Part shown: positions 1 to 5,700 of the stretch, piece by piece | Position numbering within the stretch: position 1 is the first letter of the stretch | How the letters are laid out: each line of letters opens with the position of its first letter | Source of the DNA: CAZIWX01 sp964543125 | Lineage (GTDB): Bacteria > Fidelibacterota > UBA8477 | Direction of reading: 5' to 3' | DNA: 6,698 nt | Assembly (NCBI GenBank): GCA_964543125.1 | Contig: CAZIWX010000129.1 | Coordinates: forward strand, 1 to 6,698 | Program-made: the position numbers and the translations under genes | The notes under the pieces: generated by a model | The model's input: only the letters and a program-made list of their open reading frames with translations | The model's database searches: none | Told to the model about the DNA's origin: nothing

Positions 1-417
1 ATAAAGCTCTAATGAACACAAAACACTACCGGTTAATGTATAGGCTATACCAGTTAGCAGCCCAAATTCCAGCGCGATGGATAGCCCAAAGAACCAATTG
101 AATCCGATGTAACAAAAATGAATAAATCCGAAAATGAGGGAAGAAATCAGCAGGGCATGGATGGTGCCCAGACTGTTCTCGGTAATCCGGTAAATAATTC
201 CCCGAAAGATAATTTCCTCCCACACTCCCATTACACTAAAAATGATCAGTGGTTTGAACAGTACGGTAGGGGGGTGAATTGTGACGGGGGAGTAATATCC
301 CAATAGATATAAAATGCCGGTTACAAAGGTTATTAATGCAAACCCAATTCCAAAACCCGTTAAACTATCCTGAAAAAAAGGCCTTCCGGCTAACTCGCTG
401 ACTTCCCGCTGTTCCAT
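1..417 (-). CDS. CPBP family intramembrane metalloprotease, catalytic part (partial, runs off left edge)
   Basis: This frame stays open for 139 codons from ATG 417 to the left edge and has no stop in the window. It carries two signature motifs of the CPBP (CAAX protease and bacteriocin-processing) family. The first is EEIIFRG, with E67, E68 and R72 in this piece; the second is FGFIH, with F96 and H100. Hydrophobic segments lie at about 20-42, 54-66, 86-104 and 106-126. Family members are multi-pass membrane proteases or related proteins of varied, often unknown, substrate. ATG 417 has no Shine-Dalgarno site and lies inside an A8 run. It is probably not the true start: the missing N-terminus is encoded in another frame (365-619), so this is best read as the 3' part of one frameshifted gene. 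The third family motif should lie just past the edge. The family assignment is fairly secure; whether the gene is functional is not. Confidence 0.8.
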   Translation of the reverse strand, partial: MEQREVSELAGRPFFQDSLTGFGIGFALITFVTGILYLLGYYSPVTIHPPTVLFKPLIIFSVMGVWEEIIFRGIIYRITENSLGTIHALLISSLIFGFIHFCYIGFNWFFGLSIALEFGLLTGIAYTLTGSVLCSLELY

Positions 418-424
418 TTTTTTT
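417..424 (-). other. A8 homopolymer at the CPBP frameshift
   Basis: On the minus strand there are eight consecutive A residues between TAT (codon 65) and TGG. Seven would keep the protease in frame. The run directly abuts the 16-bp AT palindrome at 424-439. Such runs are prone to indels, sequencing errors and polymerase slippage. Confidence 0.85.
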
Positions 425-425
425 A

Positions 426-441
426 TAAAATATTTTATAGG
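426..441. repeat. 16-bp AT-rich repeat, copy 1
   Basis: TAAAATATTTTATAGG occurs here and again at 1652-1667. Here it is part of the perfect palindrome TATAAAATATTTTATA (424-439) inside the CPBP coding region, directly before the A8 run. Confidence 0.5.
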
Positions 442-619
442 TACCCAACATAATTCCGATGATGATAATTCCCTGAATGCCTTTTGATGTTTGTTCGTTC
501 AAATCCAGGAATCCGAAGGCGGGTCTGAGAATTATTTTGGCTGCGACAGGGATAATCATAAAGAGGAGTGTCCCGAAGATAATTCTAACGAATGGATTAT
601 TTAGTGGTGCCTTATTCAA

Positions 620-1062
620 TTATAGCCCACCTTTAAAAAAGGTTTTATTTTCACTCTTTTTAATGCCCTCCCATGCATGATCCCCGGCGGTAATGGTTTT
701 CGCGGAAGGTTAGACAAACAGTGCACCACCAGGTTGCCATGCTTAATACTTTTCCGGGTGTTCGCTGATCGATAAAGGTGGCTCTTCCCAGGGCTGCATT
801 CCAGCGGCAAATGTTTCTGCGAGGTAAAATGTCCGGTTTAATTAAAGCTCTTGCTTTATATTAGCACGCCAAACCCAATTGCATTTCTATAAAATATACA
901 CATAATGTTCAAGCCTGCGGCACGAGATGATACAGTAAACGGATTTTCCACATCAGTGCACCTGCCCGGGAATATCCCAAAATCAAAGTCCAGCGGGCAG
1001 CTCACCTCGTTACCTTCAAGCTATGGTTCGAGCAGATATCGTTAGAGAATGCTATTTTGCTT
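620..1062. other. 443-bp gap with no convincing gene
   Basis: No frame on either strand gives a recognisable protein. The 64-codon minus frame at 616-810 has no good RBS and no family character. Visible items are an inverted repeat CTGCCCG (962-968) / CGGGCAG (994-1000) enclosing GGGAATATCCC (968-978), and a TTTTCCACA (944-952) that is one base from the DnaA-box consensus. The gap should contain the promoter of the CPBP gene, but I cannot place it with confidence. Confidence 0.5.
629..643 (-). promoter_or_regulatory. Small inverted repeat overlapping the RBS of the CPBP gene
   Basis: Perfect 6-bp arms ACCTTT and AAAGGT are separated by three bases. On the minus-strand mRNA the second arm contains most of the AAAGGTGG ribosome-binding site before TTG 619, so a hairpin would partly hide the site. 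It is short and AU-rich, so the regulatory role is only inferred. Confidence 0.3.
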
Positions 1063-1524
1063 TCATTCAGTTCCCAAGTGTTTATCAACCACTTCTTTTG
1101 CTTTTCTTTGCTCCAGTTCTTCAGCTACCGCTCTGGGAACACATTTCTTATTGACAGGATTAAAATAGGTGGATAATGACTTTGCCAGCACCAGTGCAAC
1201 CGGTATTCCAACCAAGCTTATAAATAATCCCGCAATTTGGAATATTGTGGCTATTGTTAAAAGCAAACCTAAGGGAAAATATAGTATCCTAATAACAAAA
1301 CCAAAAGATTCCCACAGTTTGTTTTGATCTTTATTTAAATCCTTTTTATCAATCATTACCTTAGAAAACGGGGCCAATAGGAATTTTGACAATTCGATCA
1401 GTCCTAATCCGATAGGTGCTCCAATTACGGTAATGACAAGTAAACCGCCTAATAAAAATGTTATTAGAGCTGTTAAAAACCCCAAAAACGGGATATGCCA
1501 TAAAATGTTACCTAAAGTCTTCAT
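1063..1524 (-). CDS. YccF-domain (DUF307) inner membrane protein
   Basis: The product has 153 residues. I chose ATG 1524 because GGAGG (1530-1534) sits five bases upstream; a TTG at 1536 would use those same bases as codons and is unlikely. The protein has a hydrophobic hairpin at about 11-50, a charged linker at 55-73 (KKDLNKDQNK), a second hydrophobic stretch at 76-118 and a charged helical C-tail. The two halves look like an internal duplication: VIGAPIGLGLIELSK (33-47) and LVGIPVALVLAKSLS (104-118) both carry GxP followed by a helix, then a proline-aromatic end (APF at 51-53, YFNPV at 120-124). This two-copy layout is what I know of YccF. The function of the family is unknown; it acts in the cytoplasmic membrane. 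It appears transcribed alone, with a long structured leader. It is AT-rich compared with dnaE. Confidence 0.8.
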   Translation of the reverse strand: MKTLGNILWHIPFLGFLTALITFLLGGLLVITVIGAPIGLGLIELSKFLLAPFSKVMIDKKDLNKDQNKLWESFGFVIRILYFPLGLLLTIATIFQIAGLFISLVGIPVALVLAKSLSTYFNPVNKKCVPRAVAEELEQRKAKEVVDKHLGTE

Positions 1525-1544
1525 GCTTTCCTCCAAGTTACAGA

Positions 1545-1568
1545 AAAGGTTATTTCTTAATAACCTTT
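1545..1568. repeat. Perfect 10-bp inverted repeat in the yccF leader
   Basis: The arms AAAGGTTATT and AATAACCTTT flank a 4-base loop. The repeat ends about ten bases before the yccF GGAGG site and lies within its 5' leader. It could be a protein operator or an RNA hairpin. It lacks a following T-run on the minus strand, so it is not a standard terminator. Confidence 0.6.
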
Positions 1569-1620
1569 AACTGTTTGAAAATTCAATAATCAATGAACAT
1601 TAATAATATTTCAGGTCACT

Positions 1621-1635
1621 TTAAGGTGGATGCAT
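1621..1635 (-). other. Four-codon upstream ORF with a strong RBS in the yccF leader
   Basis: AAGGAG (1643-1648) is followed after seven bases by ATG 1635, then His, Pro, Pro and TAA. Both RBS and spacing are better than at most starts in this window, yet the reading frame ends at once. No other frame from this site leads into yccF. It may be a leader peptide or the relic of a lost gene start. Confidence 0.4.
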
Positions 1636-1651
1636 AGTCTTTCTCCTTTTT

Positions 1652-1667
1652 TAAAATATTTTATAGG
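1652..1667. repeat. 16-bp AT-rich repeat, copy 2
   Basis: Exact match to 426-441, in the same orientation. Here it overlaps the proposed -10 region of the yccF leader. The low complexity means coincidence is possible. Confidence 0.5.
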
Positions 1668-1680
1668 CTCAAACGTTCAA
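1653..1680 (-). promoter_or_regulatory. Possible promoter for yccF and its leader
   Basis: On the minus strand TTGAAC (1675-1680) is followed after 16 bases by TATTTT (1653-1658). An overlapping TATAAA (1660-1665) is an alternative -10. The -35 lies inside the imperfect palindrome GCTCAAACGTTCAAGC (1667-1682), a possible operator. Consensus match only. Confidence 0.3.
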
Positions 1681-1745
1681 GCTTACGGGTGGGCGCGAGA
1701 AATGAGCGTCCGTGTGAAACGATTTGTCAGGTTTTTCAAATACAT

Positions 1746-2105
1746 TTACCAGTCCAGTTGATGTTCAGGGACACCAATTGATGCCCCGTACTTTCTTGCT
1801 GCTTGTTTTTTGTCATTATCCCCCTTTGCATATGCGAATATTCTTTTGTGAAAGATTACAAAATCGGTCATGGAGTCAGATAGATTTGCATACCATTTTT
1901 CACGGATTGAATTTGAAACAATATTTGCAACGTCCTCCATATCTTTATCTGAACCCTCAATATAAATGGCGGTCCAGGCTTTAGGTTGCCAATCAACTGC
2001 CTTTTTTTTAACACTCCAGGTTTCTTCTTTTGTGATTGTTATCCTCGCGTCTGTTAAGACGGTTGTATTTTTAAGACTCTCTTTCAAAATCAATCCCGTG
2101 TACAT
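1746..2105 (-). CDS. Conserved-type hypothetical protein, 119 residues
   Basis: The start is ATG 2105, with AGGAG (2115-2119) nine bases upstream; the stop is TAA at 1746-1748. The protein looks soluble, with no signal peptide or membrane segment. The pattern is a short N-terminal strand and helix (MYTGLILKESL), an aromatic-rich stretch with W30, W39 and W44, an acidic helix at 52-68, then W71, a strand FVIFHKRIFAY (82-92) and a basic C-terminus ending GVPEHQLDW. It resembles a widespread uncharacterised small-protein type I remember (start MYTGLxLKESL, end GIPexQLDW), whose role is unknown to me. I cannot assign a catalytic site. A TATAAT hexamer just upstream suggests its own promoter. About 110 bases separate its stop from the yccF leader ORF, so joint transcription is possible. 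Confidence 0.7.
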   Translation of the reverse strand: MYTGLILKESLKNTTVLTDARITITKEETWSVKKKAVDWQPKAWTAIYIEGSDKDMEDVANIVSNSIREKWYANLSDSMTDFVIFHKRIFAYAKGDNDKKQAARKYGASIGVPEHQLDW

Positions 2106-2278
2106 TGCGAATATCTCCTGTTTGTAAACTTATAATTATACGGATTCGCATAAACCGCGGTGCGTTTGATTTCTGCCCGGATAATAAACAGTAATATCTC
2201 TTTGAGGATACGAGCTAAACCCTTTAATATCAAACAGAACCAATTCAGGATTTGCGCATAGATCATAATGAGCTTCAC
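2090..2278 (-). CDS. Doubtful small ORF, 62 residues, hydrophobic or amphipathic
   Basis: GTG 2278 overlaps the TGA of the upstream small ORF (GTGA), and its 3' end overlaps the start of the 119-residue gene by 16 bases. Residues 5-34 (start MIYAQILNWFCLILKG) are rich in Leu, Ile and aromatic residues with scattered Lys and Arg, so it could form a membrane-associated helix. The only RBS-like bases (GAGG) are two bases from the GTG, which is too close, so translation would need coupling. The likely TATAAT promoter of the next gene lies inside it. I recognise no family, and chance is the more likely explanation. Confidence 0.18.
   Translation of the reverse strand: MKLIMIYAQILNWFCLILKGLARILKEILLFIIRAEIKRTAVYANPYNYKFTNRRYSQCTRD
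2135..2140 (-). promoter_or_regulatory. -10 element upstream of the 119-residue ORF
   Basis: Perfect TATAAT on the minus strand. A transcript starting near 2128 would reach the AGGAG site (2115-2119) and ATG 2105 with a short normal leader. No good -35 is seen 16-18 bases upstream, so an activator may be needed. Confidence 0.4.
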
Positions 2279-2472
2279 AACCTCATGCCCCGGGAGTTCG
2301 CCGGAGCGTCTGGCGGCTTACAACTCTCTGCCTTAAAACAGTTGTAAACAAAAGTACGAAAGGCCGCCCGGACCTGATCCAGGAATTCAGCCGACATTCT
2401 TTTACACGCCGGGACACATGTTTCCCGGTAAGCATGAATTTTTCCGGCGGCCGTCCCGAAAGCCAATTCCAT
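2275..2472 (-). CDS. Possible small protein, 65 residues, unknown function
   Basis: ATG 2472 follows AGGAG after seven bases (within TCAGGAGAACGGCC), one of the best initiation sites in the window. The product begins MELAFGTAAGKIHAYRE and has four cysteines (C19, C23, C45, C51), the first two spaced CxxxC. A probable helix at about 27-46 (AEFLDQVRAAFRTF) precedes a short Pro/Ala/Ser tail. There is no signal peptide or membrane segment. I recognise no family. It is divergent from dnaE across the 2473-2783 gap, and its stop overlaps a further doubtful ORF. It could be a real small protein or the 5' remnant of a longer gene. Confidence 0.38.
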   Translation of the reverse strand: MELAFGTAAGKIHAYRETCVPACKRMSAEFLDQVRAAFRTFVYNCFKAESCKPPDAPANSRGMRL

Positions 2473-2511
2473 GGCCGTTCTCCTGATTAACTATGTTTTT
2501 ACACTTAGTGA

Positions 2512-2540
2512 ATGTTACTCCACCCATAGCGGGTTTCCAA
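2512..2540 (-). promoter_or_regulatory. Possible promoter of the 65-residue ORF
   Basis: On the minus strand TTGGAA (2535-2540), a 17-base spacer and TAACAT (2512-2517), each 4 of 6 to consensus. Transcription would begin near 2505, about 30 bases before ATG 2472. Confidence 0.25.
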
Positions 2541-2546
2541 ATTTAA

Positions 2547-2555
2547 TTATCCACA
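2547..2555 (+). promoter_or_regulatory. DnaA-box consensus 9-mer
   Basis: TTATCCACA matches the consensus DnaA box exactly. It is single, and no cluster or AT-rich unwinding region surrounds it, so it is not an origin. It lies in the gap upstream of dnaE. A chance match is possible in a window this long. Confidence 0.3.
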
Positions 2556-2761
2556 AGCCCGGCTGTTCCCAAGCTACTCTTAAAAAATTGCGTGATTTAA
2601 TCCTAAAGCAGGCCGGTTGCCAAACCATCCAAAAGCCTGCCTGCCACTAACGCTTGACTTACACCATGGGAAAAAATTAGCTTTTCACGGCTGATGGGTA
2701 ACAACCGGATTGCCCATGAAAATTTCTCATAATTCACTTTTGACGGTCATTTCCATTGCCG

Positions 2762-2774
2762 CACCCGCCGGGTG
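2762..2774 (+). promoter_or_regulatory. GC-rich hairpin over the dnaE ribosome-binding site
   Basis: CACCC-GCC-GGGTG is a perfect 5-bp GC-rich stem with a 3-base loop. The 3' arm contains GGTG of the GGTGGGGG site that would drive GTG 2784. In mRNA it would compete with ribosome binding and keep expression low. Confidence 0.35.
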
Positions 2775-2783
2775 GGGGATTCG

Positions 2784-5700
2784 GTGAATTATATTCCTTT
2801 GGAATGCCATTCCCATTACTCCCTGCTGCGGGGTACGCTGTCCCATAAATTTCTGCCCGCGCTGCTGTTGCAAGCCGGACACCGGCGCTTTGCCTTAGCC
2901 GACACAGACGGCGTGTACGGCCTGATCCTGCTGAATCAGATGGCCGAGGAACACGGGTTGGACATGCTGGCCGGGGCAACCCTGGTTGATGGAAACCGGC
3001 ACAAAGCCGTCCTGCTGGTTAAAAATGCCGCCGGCTACAGCCATCTCACGCAACTCATCACCCAAAAACACGCTGATTCGGCCGCATTCGACCTGCAAAC
3101 CGCCTTACATGGCCAACTTGAGGGATTGGTGTTGCTCACACCGGATCAGCCCTTATTGGAGACCTTTGCCGATGCGGATACGTATGCGTCGTTGGAATTG
3201 AACGGTTATGGTCTTTACAAATGGTCCCGGCGGCAGGGCATTCCGGCGGTAGCCAATATTCCGGTGTATTATGGCACGCAAAAAGGCCATCGCCTGCACC
3301 GGATCATGCGGGCGATTGACCTGAATACCAAACTCTCGCGCCTCCCGGATAATGAAATTCTGCCGCCGGAATATGTCATTCACACGGAAGCGCAAATATT
3401 GAAACGCTTTCCATACGCCCCGGAGGCGGTGGCGCAAACGGTGGAAGTGGCCGATAAATGTGAGTGGCGGCCGACCTTGCACGATTTTATTTTTCCTGAA
3501 AGCGAAGTTAGCGCGGATTACCAGGAACTCCGTCAACGGGCGCTGGCGGGTGTGAAAAAACGCTACGGTAAACTCACACCGGCTATTCGTAAGCGCCTGA
3601 ATCACGAACTGTGCGTCATTCGCGAAAAGCACTTTGCTAAATATTTCCTGATTGTGCGGGACATTGTGCACCAATGCCCCATCACCTGCGGACGGGGCAG
3701 CGCCGCCGCCAGTATTGTGTCTTATGCGTTGGCAATCACCCATGTGGATCCCCTGCGGCATAACCTGTTTTTCGAGCGCTTTCTCACGCCCGGCCGTGAG
3801 GACCCGCCGGATATTGATGTGGATTTCCCCTGGGATCAGCGGGACGCCGTGCTGGACTATGTGTTCCGGAAATACGGCGAGGCTCATTCGGCCCTGATTG
3901 CCAATCATGTGACTTTTAAGGCCCGGGCGGCGCTGCATGAAATAGCCAAGGTATATGGATTAACAGAATCCGAAATCACGCTGGTAACCAAGCGGTTAGG
4001 CGGATTATGGTATCTGAGTAATCCCTTCGATGAGCTGGCGCGGAATCCATTGTTGAAAGACCTGGATCTGCGCGATCCCTGGCCGGAAATCATCAAATAC
4101 GGCTTTTATCTTGGCGGTTTCCCTCGTCATCTTAGCGTGCATCCCGGCGGGGTGGTGCTCACGCCCGGGCCCACAGCCAATTATGTTCCGGTACAGACGG
4201 CGCCCAAGGGCGTAAAGATCATCCAGTGGGAAAAAGATCAGGCGGAGGATTTCGGCTTGGTAAAGATCGACCTGCTGGGAAACCGGTCGCTGGCGGTGAT
4301 TCGGGATGCCCTCGAAGCGATCAGGGAACATTATGGCGTGGACATTCCCTACTGGCGGCTGAATCCGCTGGAGGATGTACGGACCCGGGAGTTGATTCGC
4401 ACCGGCCGGACAATGGGTTGTTTCTACGTGGAATCACCGGCTACCCGGCAGTTGCTCCGGAAGATGCAAAGTGGAGAATATGAGCACTTGGTGATTGCTT
4501 CCAGCATCATCCGGCCGGCCGCCAACAAGTGGATTCGCGAGTTTGTGCGGCGCTTGCACGGCGGGACTTACGATCCATTGCATCCCTTGCTGGAAGAGAC
4601 GTTACAGGAAACCTACGGCATTATGGTGTACCAGGAAGATGTTACCCGGGTGGCCATGGCGCTGGCGAATTTTACGGCTGATGAAGGCGATCAGTTGCGT
4701 AAGATCATGTCTAAAAAGCACAAACAGGCAAAACTGCGGGATTTCAAAAAGCAATTCTATGCCGGGGCTCGTCATAACGGGGTATCGGCTGATGTGATTG
4801 AGGTGATTTGGGAAATGATCATGTCCTTCGCTGGTTATTCCTTCTGCAAGCCCCATTCGGCTTCCTACGCCCTGGTGTCCTTCAAATCGGCCTATATCCG
4901 GGCTCACTATCCGGCCGAATTCATGGCGGCGGTCATTTCCAATCAGGGGGGCTATTATTCCGCCTTTGGTTATATCTCGAAAGCCCGGCGCCTGGGTTTA
5001 CAGATTTTATTACCGGATATCAATGCCTCTGAAATTCATTACACCGGACTCAACAATATGCTGCGGGTGGGTCTGATGCAGTTGAAGGGCGTTCGGCGGG
5101 AAACGCTGGCAAGCATCGTTGAAGAGCGGGACCGGACCGGACCGTATACCTCTTTCGAAGATTTCCTGAACCGTCGCGAGTTGAAAGTCGCGGATATTCG
5201 GATTTTGATCAAGGCCGGGTGTTTTGACAGCATTGCAGCCGGGAAAACCCGGCCCCAGCTCATGTGGGAATTGCACCAGAAGCGTCACGCCCGGGAAATG
5301 CAGCGAAAAAAGGAACTGACGCTGTACGCGGATAATAATTTTTACCTGCCCGTCACACCGGAATACAATAACCGGACGATTTTAAAACACGAAATTGAAG
5401 TGTTGGGATTTCTGATTTCCCGGCATCCGCTCACGCTTTATAAGCCGCTGCTGCAGCATTTACCCGTCATCAAGGCGTCGGAATTGCACAAGCATGTGAG
5501 CGAAGAGGTGTTATTGATCGGCTGGCTGATTACCGGCAAGGTGGTGCATACCAAACAGAACGCGCCCATGGAGTTCATCAGCTTTGAGGACACCACCGCG
5601 ATTTATGAAACCACATTTTTTCCCGAAGTGTACCGCCGGTTTTGTCATCTGCTCAGCAAGGTGCGGCCGTACCTGATCCAGGGCTTGGTAGAAGAGGATT

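Larger units (their letters stand above)
365..619 (-). pseudogene. N-terminal segment of the CPBP protease, separated from the rest by a frameshift
   Basis: This is an 84-codon reading frame starting at TTG 619, behind an AAAGGTGG Shine-Dalgarno-like site (about 627-634). Residues 1-67 have two hydrophobic helices (about 9-29 and 47-63) ending in YKIFYKK, which resembles the start of CPBP proteins. After the A8 run the frame becomes a basic, non-membrane tail and stops at 365. Removing one A from the run (read TAT AAA AAA ATG) joins residue 67 directly to MEQREVSELAG of the downstream frame. That junction looks natural for the family, with a charged stretch before the next helix. The original gene therefore probably spanned from 619 past the left edge. 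The break could be a real mutation, a homopolymer sequencing error, or a site of transcriptional slippage. Confidence 0.7.
2473..2783. promoter_or_regulatory. Divergent intergenic region upstream of dnaE
   Basis: This 311-bp gap has no gene. For dnaE the best promoter-like element is TTGACT (2654-2659) with only a weak -10 (TTAGCT, 2677-2682, 17-base spacer). Downstream lies a dyad ATGAAAATTTCTCAT (2716-2730), arms ATGA/TCAT around a near-symmetric core, suitable as an operator. A 6-bp inverted repeat GCAGGC (2608-2613) / GCCTGC (2635-2640) is also present. I see no match to the well-known LexA boxes (CGAAC-N4-GTTCG or GTTC-N7-GTTC), so SOS control by those boxes is not supported. Confidence 0.4.

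Noticed and set aside
118..306. 62-codon plus-strand ORF
   Set aside because: Antisense to the CPBP catalytic motifs; no RBS.
619..624. TATAAT on the minus strand overlapping the TTG start of the CPBP gene
   Set aside because: A promoter here would start transcription inside the gene and there is no -35; coincidence in AT-rich sequence.
616..810. 64-codon minus-strand ORF
   Set aside because: No RBS, no family character, and it runs into the leader of the CPBP gene; likely chance.
1690..1718. GGGCGC/GCGTCC stem-loop as a terminator between the 119-residue ORF and yccF
   Set aside because: The stem needs G-U pairs, pairs well only on the plus-strand RNA, and has no adjacent T-run.
2547..2555. 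Replication origin suggested by a DnaA box
   Set aside because: Only one perfect box, with no cluster, no unwinding element and no dnaA or dnaN gene nearby.
3153..3938. 261-codon minus-strand ORF opposite dnaE
   Set aside because: It is antisense to the well-supported polymerase frame and its Arg/His-rich composition is that of a complementary-strand shadow in GC-rich coding DNA.
4226..4907. Several 85-101-codon ORFs inside dnaE on both strands
   Set aside because: All overlap conserved polymerase motifs in the main frame and show no recognisable domain.
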